DNA of 64,000 bases from Virgibacillus sp. SK37 (GTDB lineage Bacteria > Bacillota > Bacilli > Bacillales > Amphibacillaceae): positions 2,828,213 to 2,892,212 of the forward strand of contig NZ_CP007161.1 of the NCBI RefSeq assembly GCF_000725285.1, given 5' to 3'. The first letter of the stretch is position 1, and each line of letters starts with the position of its first letter. Positions 44,133-52,531 of the stretch are shown here, piece by piece. The notes under the pieces were generated by a model. It was not told the origin of the DNA. It made no database searches and saw only the letters and a list, made by a program, of their open reading frames with translations. Position numbers and translations under genes: made by a program.

Positions 44133-45509
44133 CTATTGAGTTGGTTGAATAATACCAAGCTTTCTTGCTGGGTGGTCTTCTGGAAGATGGCGTTTTCCTT
44201 TTCCAAACATATTTTCTCGAAGTGTTTCGCCCTCGTATTCCTTTCTGTAGATGCCTCGTTTTTGCAACTCCGGAATAACGTGATCTACAAATTCTGTAAA
44301 CGTACCTGGAGAATAGGTTTGGGCAATATTAAACCCATCTGCATCTCCTTCATTTGCCCATTGTTCAATTTGATCAGCAATTTGCTCAGGGGTTCCAATA
44401 AATTTCACAGTACCATTTCCAAGTCCGTGATTTATAATTGCTTCACGTAACGTCCATTTCTTATTCGGATCCTTAGTATACATATCGAGATTTCCTTGAA
44501 CCGCTTCGGTGTCCATATCCTTCAAATATTGGTCAGGATCATAGGCTGAAAAGTCAATTCCTGTGTGACCAGATAAAAGAGAGGCTGTTCCTTCATAGCT
44601 GACCTGGCTGGTTAGTTCCCGAAATTTGGCATTAGCTTCTTCCTCGGTTGAACCAATAATTGGGAGGATCATTGGGAATATAAGTACATGACGTGGATCT
44701 CGTCCTTGCTGCTGTGTACGTTTACGAATATCAGCGGTATAGCTTTTCAGTGCCTCCAATGAATGGTTCTTAGTAAAAACAGCTTCTGCATGCTTTGCGG
44801 CAAAGTCTCTTCCTTTCGGTGAAGCACCTGCCTGGAATAGTACAGGGGTCCGCTGCAGGGAAGGCTCCACCAAATGAGGACCAGGTACCCGGAAAAATTC
44901 ACCCACATGATTAATGGCATGTACTTTGGCTGGATCTGCAAATGTATCGTTTTTTCTATCATATACCACTGCATCTACTTCCCAGCTATGCTCCCACAAC
45001 TTATAGACAACTTCCAAAAACTCATCTGCACGATCATAACGGAGCTCTTTGGGTAGTCGACCGGAAAGTCCTAAATTAACTGCCTCACTCTCAAGATAGG
45101 AAGTGACTACATTCCAGGCAACTCTTCCTCCAGTTAAATGATCAAGTGTTGATAATTGCCTTGCCAGAGAATAGGGCTGGGCATAGGTTGTAGAAATAGT
45201 TGGTGCAAAACCTAAATATTTTGTTACAGCAGCCATTGCTGCAATGGGGATAACGGGATCATGGGCAGGTAACTGTACAGCATGTTTTACAGCTGCATCA
45301 TGGCTGTCTCCATAAACACTATACGTTCCAAGCACATCTGCAATAAACAATGCATCGAACTTTCCCCGTTCCAATGTTTTTGCAGCATCTATCCAGTAAG
45401 CTAATTGGTTATGCTCAGTCCCGTGGTCCTCCTCATGCTTTCAAAGTCCTGTGGAATGTGGAGAGGGTGAATTTTGAATGAATCCATTAAAATGAATTTG
45501 CTTTTTCAT
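44133..45509 (-). pseudogene. LLM-class FMNH2-dependent monooxygenase (NtaA/SnaA/DszA family) with internal TGA
   Basis: Read from ATG 45509, the frame gives MKKQIHFNGFIQ, then HSTGL, then TGA (45443-45441), then KHEEDHGTEHNQLAYWIDAA and the full remainder to TAG: 459 codons with one internal stop. Relatives have GLWxHPED here, so TGA replaces a TGG tryptophan by a single base. The rest looks intact: FDALFIADVLGTYSVYG, HLTGGRVAWNVVTSYLESEA, LFQAGASPKGRDFAAKHAEAVF. The family oxidises organosulfur or chelator compounds (nitrilotriacetate, dibenzothiophene sulfone, dimethylsulfide, S-alkylcysteine derivatives as in B. subtilis YxeK/YtnJ). It is the first gene behind a SAM-I riboswitch. It is either inactivated, read through, or a sequencing error. 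Confidence 0.85.
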
Positions 45510-45712
45510 GTAAACAAAACTCCTTTTTAAATTAGTTGACTGCAATAATAAAATAACTTTACCAATCGGTTTACTTGGTTTATTGAATAGACATGCCAAT
45601 ATAACTAAGCATTACTAAATTACTTGTGTGATGAATTGGCAACCAGTGATTTGGCCATCAACCATTTCTTGTTCAATTAGTAGTATCGTGTTGGCTAAGA
45701 CCCTAGTGTCCT

Positions 45713-45750
45713 AAAAAAAGAACCTCTTCCCGATGAGGAAGAAGTTCTTT
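45713..45750 (-). terminator. Riboswitch-controlled terminator ahead of the monooxygenase operon
   Basis: On the minus strand AAGAACTTCTTCC pairs with GGGAAGAGGTTCTT, then T7. It sits 10 bases downstream of the SAM-I aptamer as its expression platform. Confidence 0.85.
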
Positions 45751-45760
45751 AATATATCCA

Positions 45761-45869
45761 CCCATCTCATCTTTCAAGCTTTACGCTTGCTGGATTTAGC
45801 ACCTTGTTACATGTAACGGTTGCTGCGGGATCACGGGACCAGGTTCCTCCCCCGACTCTAGATAAGAAA
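45761..45869 (-). promoter_or_regulatory. SAM-I (S-box) riboswitch, monooxygenase operon
   Basis: The minus-strand sequence has the S-box order: CTTATCTAGAG, GGGGGAGG, GATCCCGCAGCAACC, AAGGTGCTAAATCCAGCA and GAAAGATGAGA. A terminator follows at 45713-45750. A consensus promoter lies upstream (45898-45926). SAM binding should end transcription, so the operon is on when methionine/SAM is low. The downstream genes are an LLM monooxygenase, an SSS symporter, a tiny membrane protein and an FMN reductase. Confidence 0.95.
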
Positions 45870-45897
45870 TGACCTATTCAATTTTTAGATTGTATTT

Positions 45898-45926
45898 ATC
45901 TTAACTATACAGCTGATTACTGTCAA
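45898..45926 (-). promoter_or_regulatory. Promoter of the first SAM-riboswitch operon
   Basis: Minus strand TTGACA (45926-45921), 17-bp spacer, TAAGAT (45903-45898). Confidence 0.8.
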
Positions 45927-45958
45927 GAGTGAATTTTATATTTTTTTAAAATATTACT

Positions 45959-47419
45959 TTATACCCAGCGTGTTGTTAATACCTTTTTTCTTGTATAGAA
46001 TTCAAGGCCATCTTTTCCATTAGCATGGAGATCACCATAAAACGAATCCTTCCAGCCTGAAAATGGGAAGAAAGCCATTGGTGCAGGTACCCCAATATTT
46101 ACGCCTAGCATCCCTGCATCAATCTTCTCACGAAATGTACGTACATGCCCACCATCTCTTGTAAAGAGGCAAGCACCATTTGCAAATCTTGATTTATTAG
46201 TTAAGTTAATAGCACTCTCCAAATCTTCCACTCTACTAATAGCCAATACTGGTGCAAAAATTTCATCCTGCCATATTTTCATCTCACTTGTTACATGATC
46301 AAAGATAGTTGGACCTACAAAATAGCCTTCGCGCTTCGTACTAGCATCCTCTCGACCATCTCGAATAAGTTCTGCGCCTTCCTTTTCTCCTGTTTCGATA
46401 TATTGTAGAGTTCTCTGCTTATGTTGCTCTCTAATCACCGGACCCAGGAATACTTCTTCGTCTAATCCGTTTCCAATTTTAAGCTCATTCGCTTTATTCA
46501 CAAGCTTTTCAATAAATTGATCTGCAATTTCCTCTTCAACAGCTACTACCGAACAAGCCATACATCGCTCTCCCGCTGAACCGAAGGCAGCAGAAATAAT
46601 CTGCGTGGCTGCATTTTCCAAATCTGCATCCTTTAGTACGATAGAGTGATTCTTTGCTCCAGCAAGCGCTTGAACCCGTTTCAAGTTGCTGGTGCCTTTT
46701 TTGTATACATATTCCGCTACTGGTTGAGATCCTACAAAAGAGATTGCTGCGACATCTTTATGGTCCAATAAACCGTTAACTACATCATGGCCGCCATGGA
46801 CAATATTAAACACACCTTCTGGAAGACCAGCTTCCTCAAGTAATTCAGCTAAACGATTTGCTAATAATGGCGTTCGTTCAGACGGTTTCAGTACAAACGT
46901 ATTCCCTGTCACAATCGCCATTGGGAACATCCAGGCAGGTACCATCATTGGAAAGTTAAAGGGAGTAATCCCACCTATGACTCCAATCGGGTAACGATAG
47001 ACACCAGATTCCAAATCCGTAGCTATCGAAGGAAGCTGTGACCCCATCATTAACGATGGTGCACCCGCTGCGTATTCTACACACTCAATTCCACGTTGTA
47101 CTTCTCCATACGCTTCCTTCACACTTTTTCCATTTTCTATGGTAATTAGCTCGGCTAATTCGTCCCAGTTGTCTACAAGCAATTGTTGATATTTGAATAA
47201 TATTCTTGCCCTTTTTGGTACAGCAATTTCCTTCCATGTTTGAAAAGCTTGGCTCGCTGTTTCAACTGCTTGGTCCACATCCTTCTGTGAAGAAATTGGT
47301 ACATGTGCAATTACTTCACCCGTTGCTGGGTTATAAATTTCCGCCGTCCGGTCGCTGCTTCCTTCCACCCATTTACCGCCAATATAATTCTTTAGCACAT
47401 CCACTTTCGTCTTCGTCAT
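45959..47419 (-). CDS. mmsA: CoA-acylating methylmalonate-semialdehyde dehydrogenase
   Basis: About 486 residues, ALDH superfamily, MmsA/IolA branch. It oxidises methylmalonate semialdehyde or malonate semialdehyde with CoA to propionyl-CoA or acetyl-CoA. Features are [39 protein letters not shown] (cofactor side), [13 protein letters not shown] (catalytic Cys) and [20 protein letters not shown], the branch signature. I choose ATG 47419, 6 nt after GGAGGGG, over the ATG touching that site. No iol or valine genes surround it. It is instead behind a SAM-I riboswitch. The same enzyme family supplies DddC in dimethylsulfoniopropionate degradation, which would give the sulfur link a reason. Confidence 0.93.
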   Translation of the reverse strand: MTKTKVDVLKNYIGGKWVEGSSDRTAEIYNPATGEVIAHVPISSQKDVDQAVETASQAFQTWKEIAVPKRARILFKYQQLLVDNWDELAELITIENGKSVKEAYGEVQRGIECVEYAAGAPSLMMGSQLPSIATDLESGVYRYPIGVIGGITPFNFPMMVPAWMFPMAIVTGNTFVLKPSERTPLLANRLAELLEEAGLPEGVFNIVHGGHDVVNGLLDHKDVAAISFVGSQPVAEYVYKKGTSNLKRVQALAGAKNHSIVLKDADLENAATQIISAAFGSAGERCMACSVVAVEEEIADQFIEKLVNKANELKIGNGLDEEVFLGPVIREQHKQRTLQYIETGEKEGAELIRDGREDASTKREGYFVGPTIFDHVTSEMKIWQDEIFAPVLAISRVEDLESAINLTNKSRFANGACLFTRDGGHVRTFREKIDAGMLGVNIGVPAPMAFFPFSGWKDSFYGDLHANGKDGLEFYTRKKVLTTRWV

Positions 47420-47493
47420 TTGCATCCCCTCCACTTAATAACTTATGTACAACCTCACTACCAAGATGGGTAGGAGGAAATAACCTTGAAATA

Positions 47494-47524
47494 GAAAAGC
47501 CTCTCCACATTTGATGGAGAGGCC
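47494..47524 (-). terminator. Riboswitch-controlled terminator ahead of mmsA
   Basis: Minus strand GGCCTCTCCATC pairs with GTGGAGAGGC, followed by TTTTC. It lies 21 bases after the SAM-I aptamer and 74 bp before mmsA. Confidence 0.85.
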
Positions 47525-47545
47525 CTAGAAAAACAATATCAGGTT

Positions 47546-47664
47546 ACTCTCTCTCATCTTTCAAAACGAAACTGTTTTGCAGGATTTAGCACCTTTTTCT
47601 ATAAACATAGAACGGGTTGCCGGGCTTCACAGGGCCTGTCCCTCAGCCTCTCTTGATAAGAGAA
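47546..47664 (-). promoter_or_regulatory. SAM-I (S-box) riboswitch upstream of mmsA
   Basis: Minus strand: CTTATCAAGAGAGG, GAGGGACAGGCCC, GAAGCCCGGCAACC, AAGGTGCTAAATCCTGCA, GAAAGATGAGAGAG. All conserved S-box blocks are present in order, followed by a terminator at 47494-47524 and preceded by a consensus promoter. mmsA is the only gene before the next riboswitch, so it is the direct target. Confidence 0.95.
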
Positions 47665-47698
47665 TTATTAAAGATTGTTTAGTTAGTCAATTAACGGT

Positions 47699-47727
47699 AT
47701 TGTAATAAAAGCATACAAACATGTCAA
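47699..47727 (-). promoter_or_regulatory. Promoter of the mmsA transcript
   Basis: Minus strand TTGACA (47727-47722), 17-bp spacer, TACAAT (47704-47699). Confidence 0.8.
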
Positions 47728-47853
47728 TGGATAATCCGAAAAATATAAATATTCTTATTACTCTGAAAAAATTATATTCTAAGAGTTCAACCATTTTTAT
47801 GGCAAAGCGGAGTTTGTACGTTATTTAATGGGTGCTTGCGCTTTTAAACTTTT

Positions 47854-48747
47854 TTATCCCCACACTTGCAGCTCATGATTCCAGTTCCCAAAAAACTCTT
47901 CCTCCATAATGATCGTCTCATAGAGCGGACGTAGGAAGATTCGTATTGTTGCCATAATGGATTTAAAATTGACAGTTTCTTCATAGCCATTTGCTTTTAT
48001 AAAAGTTTCCCATTGTTTCTCTTTTTCAGATTCACTTGAAAATCCTTCAGTAAATAGTGGAAGCTCTTTAACTAAGTCTGTTCCTCTTTTTTGGAAGGTT
48101 TCACAAATCGCTTCTTGTAATACCCGTCCATCATAATTATATTCAAGTGCCAAGTGAAAAATTTTGTACAAATCATTCATCTTTGTGCGGTTGGAAACAC
48201 ATCTTTCCAACTTATCGGCAATCAGTGTTTCTGCCGGATATGTTGTTACTCTAATCGGTTTATTCGTCAATATCCCTTGATATAGCACGCTTTTCCGATT
48301 TGGTGTGAGAATGTCGCCAGTAAGTATAGTCATTTCCAAATGGTACTTAACTTTTCCAAGATATGCAGGGAGCAGAATATTTATCTCTTTTCCTTCCATG
48401 TCCCATTTTTCTGTCACTTCCATTTTATTATTATCAAAATAAACTTCGTCTTCTTTATTCAAAGGTGAACAGATTTTTCCAAAGACCTCTACAATGAAAC
48501 CGATCCCATGGTTCGTAAAAGAAGATAATAGTTTTAGCTTCGTGCTTTGCTCTGTTGGTAATTTGGTATTATAAAAAAAGATAGGATCCTCTTTCAATAC
48601 AAGACGGCCCCCGAACGGAGATGCAGCAAGACGATCCATGAATTTTTCCTGTAGGTATAAGCACATCACGGAGTCAAAGGTCCTTCCATTAATTTCAGCT
48701 ACCAGTCTTAATTTTTCCTCTATCTGTATACTATTAGTTTCCCCCAT
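47854..48747 (-). CDS. Orphan, degenerate AbiEii/AbiGii-like nucleotidyltransferase-fold protein
   Basis: 297 residues from ATG 48747 (7 nt after AAGGGGAA); a 25-codon-longer frame lacks a site. The arrangement follows AbiEii toxins: CLYLQEKFMDRLAAS, then GGRLVLKEDPIFFY, and later TYPAETLIADKLERCV and RTKMNDLYKIFHLALEY. However, the usual LVLKGGxxL is LVLKEDPIF and the following RxTxDxD motif is missing (PTEQSTKLKLL), so the catalytic glycine and metal aspartates appear lost. No AbiEi-type antitoxin gene is adjacent. It is therefore a divergent, probably non-catalytic relative. The length and clean frame argue that it is still translated. Function unknown. Confidence 0.65.
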   Translation of the reverse strand: MGETNSIQIEEKLRLVAEINGRTFDSVMCLYLQEKFMDRLAASPFGGRLVLKEDPIFFYNTKLPTEQSTKLKLLSSFTNHGIGFIVEVFGKICSPLNKEDEVYFDNNKMEVTEKWDMEGKEINILLPAYLGKVKYHLEMTILTGDILTPNRKSVLYQGILTNKPIRVTTYPAETLIADKLERCVSNRTKMNDLYKIFHLALEYNYDGRVLQEAICETFQKRGTDLVKELPLFTEGFSSESEKEKQWETFIKANGYEETVNFKSIMATIRIFLRPLYETIIMEEEFFGNWNHELQVWG

Positions 48748-48822
48748 AATAAATTCCCCTTTTTTCATATTCCTGGTCAAGTACCAGCATTTATCTACTT
48801 TATAGTTTAAATCAGGAGCCAT

Positions 48823-49283
48823 GGAGATTTATACCGGCAATATTTAGTAACAAGCCAATTCAATAAAAATAAATAACTAGATAATGATCGAATAACCTTT
48901 GTTAAGTATGATAAATCGTTTTATCAAGCAATATATTCTACTTTATAACCAATTATTGGCTGAACGATTTCTTTTATTTAGATAAGGAAAAGTATTGCTT
49001 AACAGAGAAATGATTTCTTATTTTATAGAAAAGCATCCAATGTATAGGAGAGTAGAGGGCGGAAGGAAGGTGTAGGTAGAGAATAGTAAATTAAAAACAT
49101 GCGTTTGAAAGAAAACAAAATTTACTCAGTTAAATATGCCCCTTTTCACGACAAAAGTTCTAGTTATATAGTAGTCCGAGTGTGGATTATTGTATAATTA
49201 GCTAATTTCGCCTTTCCACTACAATGACTGGGCCGCATAAGATATTGTAAGGATTCTGCTGGATAAGAAAGGAAGTGATTATA
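48823..49283. other. Gene-poor spacer upstream of the XhlA-like gene
   Basis: About 460 bp, AT-rich. I see no riboswitch, repeat or supported ORF. It should hold the promoters of the divergent flanking genes. Confidence 0.4.
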
Positions 49284-49577
49284 ATTAATAAGGATAACAA
49301 CCAGCATACGAGAACTGAGGCAGAGTTAAAAGAATTGAGGGAAAGGCTTAGCAATCTTGAGCAAGATAATGCCACTACTTCTGAAAAAAACATGTACTTG
49401 ACATTTGAACAGCTGATCAGAGATAAGCAATTAATTACAAAGGCCGAGCTTAAACACTATGAAGAAAAAATGCATGCACTCTTGCAAGAAAGTCAGTTAA
49501 AATTAATCAAGTGGATCGTCGGTACCGGTATTAGTACTATTGGAGCAATCACAGCAATTATCGGTCTCTTCTATTAA
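49284..49577 (+). CDS. XhlA-like coiled-coil protein with C-terminal membrane helix; likely ATT start
   Basis: About 97 residues. A heptad-like coiled coil (TEAELKELRERLSNLEQDN) is followed by a charged middle (FEQLIRDKQLITKAELKHYEEKMHALLQES) and one C-terminal helix (WIVGTGISTIGAITAIIGLFY). This is the layout of XhlA-type hemolysin-associated and small envelope proteins. Start: AAGGAAGTGAT (49269-49279) is a near-perfect anti-SD match, and the codon at proper distance is ATT (49284), followed by AATAAGGAT. The GTG at 49275 lies inside the site itself and is unlikely. ATT would be a rare start codon, or a mutated ATG. Confidence 0.65.
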   Translation: MNKDNNQHTRTEAELKELRERLSNLEQDNATTSEKNMYLTFEQLIRDKQLITKAELKHYEEKMHALLQESQLKLIKWIVGTGISTIGAITAIIGLFY

Positions 49578-49817
49578 GTAGTGTCCGTTATAAACCTAGC
49601 AGCCACATTCCTTTTCCACACATTAACAGCAGGATCCTCCTTTCCTTCTATTAAAATTTCTATTTACACTAATAGTTTTGAAGGTATACCAACTTATGGC
49701 GGTTCCTGTTTCCTATGTCCCCTCAGATAGGGTGGGATATTTTAGGCGCATTCATTTTAACATTGTAGTTTCATTGATATACTAGAATATAAGCAAATGT
49801 AAAGGAGAGGAACCCAC

Positions 49818-50279
49818 ATGAGCAAATCACTTTTAAAGCAGTTTGCGTTCACGAGAGACTCATTAATTAAAGAAATTAATAAGATTGATCCAGAAATTGC
49901 TGATGTACAACTCGACGGATATAACAACACCATTCATTGGCAAATTGGGCATATTCTTACAGTAGCTGAGCAATTTTTATTTGGTTTTCCACAGAAGGCC
50001 CAGCATTTACCGGGAAATTATGTTGAATTATTTGGCAACGGAACAAAGCCAGCCGACTGGCAAGGAGAGGTCCCATCTGTGGATAAGCTTACAAATGAGC
50101 TTCAAGAACAGGTCAAACGTGTAATGGAAATCCCGGAGGAACAATTTAATGTAAAGTTGGAAAAGCCCTTTTTAGGTCAGGAAACATTTGGTGGCCTCAC
50201 AACACTTGCAACTTACCATGAAGCACAGCACACAGGGCAAATCCATGCATTGCGTCTGCTTGCTGAGCACACAAAATAA
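49818..50279 (+). CDS. DinB family protein (putative metal-dependent, four-helix bundle)
   Basis: 153 residues, DinB/YfiT-like superfamily. The metal-ligand histidines appear in NNTIHWQIGHILTVAEQFL (about 35-54) and LATYHEAQHTGQIHALRLL (about 132-150). Members act in thiol-transferase or unknown reactions. ATG follows AAAGGAGAGGAACCCAC. Single gene with its own terminator. Confidence 0.88.
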   Translation: MSKSLLKQFAFTRDSLIKEINKIDPEIADVQLDGYNNTIHWQIGHILTVAEQFLFGFPQKAQHLPGNYVELFGNGTKPADWQGEVPSVDKLTNELQEQVKRVMEIPEEQFNVKLEKPFLGQETFGGLTTLATYHEAQHTGQIHALRLLAEHTK

Positions 50280-50299
50280 AAAATTAGACGAGTAGAAAG

Positions 50300-50335
50300 A
50301 GGAACGGAACATTTTTGTGGCCGTTCCTTTTTTTT
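50300..50335 (+). terminator. Terminator of the dinB-family gene
   Basis: AGGAACGG pairs with CCGTTCCTTTTTTTT. Confidence 0.85.
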
Positions 50336-50507
50336 GGAGAAAATAATATAGAGGAGCTTTTACGAAAGGCTGTGTCTCATTTGGATGTGGTTCTCTCTCC
50401 TATTTAAATATTTACTATAGTAAAGGTTGAGTATACAATTTTAATATAACTTCCTCTAAGTGGGAATATATTAAAGATAGAATTGGATGTGTAAGGAGAG
50501 AATCAAT

Positions 50508-51284
50508 ATGTACGAAAAAATACAAATGACGCTTGAATCTCTTGAAGATAGGCATCACATAAAAATACCTTACGCTTGCGAAGCGGGAAGCAGAGCATGG
50601 GGACTTGCCAATGAGAAAAGTGATTATGATGTTCGCTTTCTCTATGTCTATCCGAAGGTAGCCTATTTACGTATTGATCCAGTGGGTAACCGGGAATTTC
50701 CAGAGGTAATAGAAAAGCCCATAAGCGAGTCTTTGGATATAGGCGGCTGGGAGCTCACTAAAGCGCTGCGTTTATTCAGAAAATCCAATCCGTCCTTACT
50801 CGAGTGGATCAATTCACCTGTCGTTTATAAAAACGATGATTTTCTTATAAAACAAATGAAAGACATTCTCCCATCGGTTTTTAACACAAAAGCCTGTATC
50901 ATGCACTATACAAAAATGGCGAAGGGCAATTTACACAGATACCAAAAGAATCTACACCCTAAAACTAAGGATGTACTTAACATAATTAAACCAATTGTTT
51001 CAGCAAAATGGATTGATAATTATCAAGAATTTCATCCAGTTAATTTTTCAATGATGGTGGAAGATTTTTATTCAGGAGAAATTAAGAATACCTATTTACA
51101 ATTAGCTAAAGAGAAAAAGCTTGATCTGCAACTGACAATAGATACTAATCAGCTATTAAAACATGCAGCGACAGAAATTGCTGCACTGGAAACTTCTGCA
51201 AAGAAGCTTCAACCCGAGAAAATAGAAGAGACAAAAAAGTTGGACGAGTTATTCCGTAATTCTTTAGAAAGAACTTGGGGATAG
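50508..51284 (+). CDS. Nucleotidyltransferase (YcgL-like)
   Basis: 258 residues from ATG 50508, 9 nt after AAGGAGAGA. The polymerase-beta-type core reads IPYACEAGSRAWGLANEKSDYDVRFLYVYP (given here as the GSRAWG and SDYDVRF motifs, about 22-42), with the GS and DxD-type catalytic residues intact. Later helices include LEWINSPVVYK and HYTKMAKGNLHRYQKNL. It is homologous to B. subtilis YcgL and to phage T4-type RNA-repair-linked nucleotidyltransferases; the substrate is unknown. Confidence 0.85.
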   Translation: MYEKIQMTLESLEDRHHIKIPYACEAGSRAWGLANEKSDYDVRFLYVYPKVAYLRIDPVGNREFPEVIEKPISESLDIGGWELTKALRLFRKSNPSLLEWINSPVVYKNDDFLIKQMKDILPSVFNTKACIMHYTKMAKGNLHRYQKNLHPKTKDVLNIIKPIVSAKWIDNYQEFHPVNFSMMVEDFYSGEIKNTYLQLAKEKKLDLQLTIDTNQLLKHAATEIAALETSAKKLQPEKIEETKKLDELFRNSLERTWG

Positions 51285-51390
51285 GATACACTATTAATAT
51301 TTAACTTTTTCCAGATATCTTCTAGTACCCAACGTATTTACGAATATGTTATAATTTACCCACATTAATCAGACAGGAGGTGAATACAGA

Positions 51391-51756
51391 TTGTTCGAGT
51401 TAATTAATGATTTGTTTCTGGAAGCTTCGCCTATTTATATGTATGTGAGTATCATTGTGACTGTCTTCAGCACGTATCAGTTACTTCATTTAAACGCTAG
51501 ATATTGGGGAGTAGATAATAACGTCTATACCCTTCAATTACATGCCAAGGAAGCAATTATTTTGCCAGCACAAAAGGTAAATCTAACAACAGAAGAAGAG
51601 AAGAATTGGATCTACCGAAAATATGTCCGTTGCACCAATCAGGATGATGAATCAGAACCGGTTTCCCCTCGTAGTTTAAATCCTAGACAACAATTACGAG
51701 GAGGAATTTTGTGGGACAATCTGTATTCACATTTATTAATAAACATAAGAAATTAA
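51391..51756 (+). CDS. Candidate MifM-like translation-arrest leader peptide upstream of yidC
   Basis: 121 codons from TTG 51391, behind CAGGAGGTGAATACAG. One N-terminal membrane helix (ASPIYMYVSIIVTVFSTYQL, about 12-31) is followed by a hydrophilic tail. Residues 72-89 read NWIYRKYVRCTNQDDESE. From memory, the B. subtilis MifM arrest region reads TWIRKVFRMNSPVNDEED, with the same W-I, R-K, R and acidic-run order at the same distance. MifM also sits directly before yidC2 and senses membrane insertion. Just after the acidic codons the mRNA forms a hairpin masking the yidC ribosome site (51667-51701). The ORF runs 46 nt into yidC in another frame. As an ordinary protein it has no recognisable family. 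Confidence 0.75.
   Translation: MFELINDLFLEASPIYMYVSIIVTVFSTYQLLHLNARYWGVDNNVYTLQLHAKEAIILPAQKVNLTTEEEKNWIYRKYVRCTNQDDESEPVSPRSLNPRQQLRGGILWDNLYSHLLINIRN
51667..51701 (+). promoter_or_regulatory. Hairpin sequestering the yidC ribosome-binding site
   Basis: CCTCGTA (51667-51673) pairs perfectly with TACGAGG (51695-51701), covering the first half of the yidC site GAGGAGG (51698-51704). The 5' arm lies 10-24 nt after the candidate arrest codons of the leader (51643-51657). A ribosome stalled there would melt the stem and expose the site. Confidence 0.8.
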
Positions 51757-52511
51757 TGCTTTTATCTTTACTTGTTTTAACTCTAAGCGGCTGCTCTGCT
51801 GCTACAAATGAGCCACTAAACCCGGATCAATTGGACGGTATGGAGTATTTAGTTTATCCATTTACATTGCTAATTAAATCCATTGCGAAGGTTTTCAATG
51901 ACAATTATGGTTTTTCCATTATCTTGATTACATTAATTATTCGATTGTTACTTTTACCATTTATGGTTAAACAAATGAAATCGAGTATGGACATGAAGGA
52001 TAAAATGGATCAAATGAAGCCTGACTTAGATGCATTAAAGGAGAAGTACAAAGATAAAAAAGACCAGGAATCCATGCAAGCACAGCAAAAAGAGATGATG
52101 GAGCTCTATCAAAAACATGGTACCAACCCTTTTGCTATGTTCGGAGGCTGCTTGCCATTATTGATTCAAATGCCAATATTACTTGGATTTTATTACGCTA
52201 TCCGCAGAACGCCTGAAATTGCTACACATGACTTTTTATGGTTCAGTTTGGGGGGAACAGATATCGCCCTGACGTTGATTGCTGTTGTCATTTACTACTT
52301 CCAATTTAAGGTTTCTCAAATGGGGATGGATGAAAAACAAAAAAAGCAAATGGCTTTTATGGGGGTTCTATCGCCGATCATGATTGGTGTTTTCTCCATA
52401 AGCTCTCCAGCTGCCATTCCGCTATATTGGGCAACAGGCGGATTATTTTTAATGCTACAAACATGGCTTACAAAGAAAATATTATATGCAAAAAAAGAAA
52501 CTACATCATAA
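51711..52511 (+). CDS. yidC: Membrane protein insertase YidC/OxaA/SpoIIIJ family
   Basis: 266 residues. Lipoprotein signal with lipobox LSGC (about 20-23). The YidC core has five helices: VYPFTLLIKSIAKVFNDNYG, SIILITLIIRLLLLPFMVKQ with the conserved hydrophilic-groove arginine, and NPFAMFGGCLPLLIQMPILLGFYYAI. It inserts and folds membrane proteins, alone or with SecYEG. Start is GTG 51711, 6 nt after GAGGAGG. It looks like the YidC2/YqjG-type second copy because of the arrest-peptide-like ORF overlapping its start; a housekeeping spoIIIJ would normally sit by rnpA. Confidence 0.93.
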   Translation: MGQSVFTFINKHKKLMLLSLLVLTLSGCSAATNEPLNPDQLDGMEYLVYPFTLLIKSIAKVFNDNYGFSIILITLIIRLLLLPFMVKQMKSSMDMKDKMDQMKPDLDALKEKYKDKKDQESMQAQQKEMMELYQKHGTNPFAMFGGCLPLLIQMPILLGFYYAIRRTPEIATHDFLWFSLGGTDIALTLIAVVIYYFQFKVSQMGMDEKQKKQMAFMGVLSPIMIGVFSISSPAAIPLYWATGGLFLMLQTWLTKKILYAKKETTS

Positions 52512-52531
52512 ACTCGTTGTTTCTCTCTATT

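Noticed and set aside
47854-48822. Active abortive-infection (AbiE) system
   Set aside because: No AbiEi partner gene and the catalytic residues of the AbiEii-like protein are missing.
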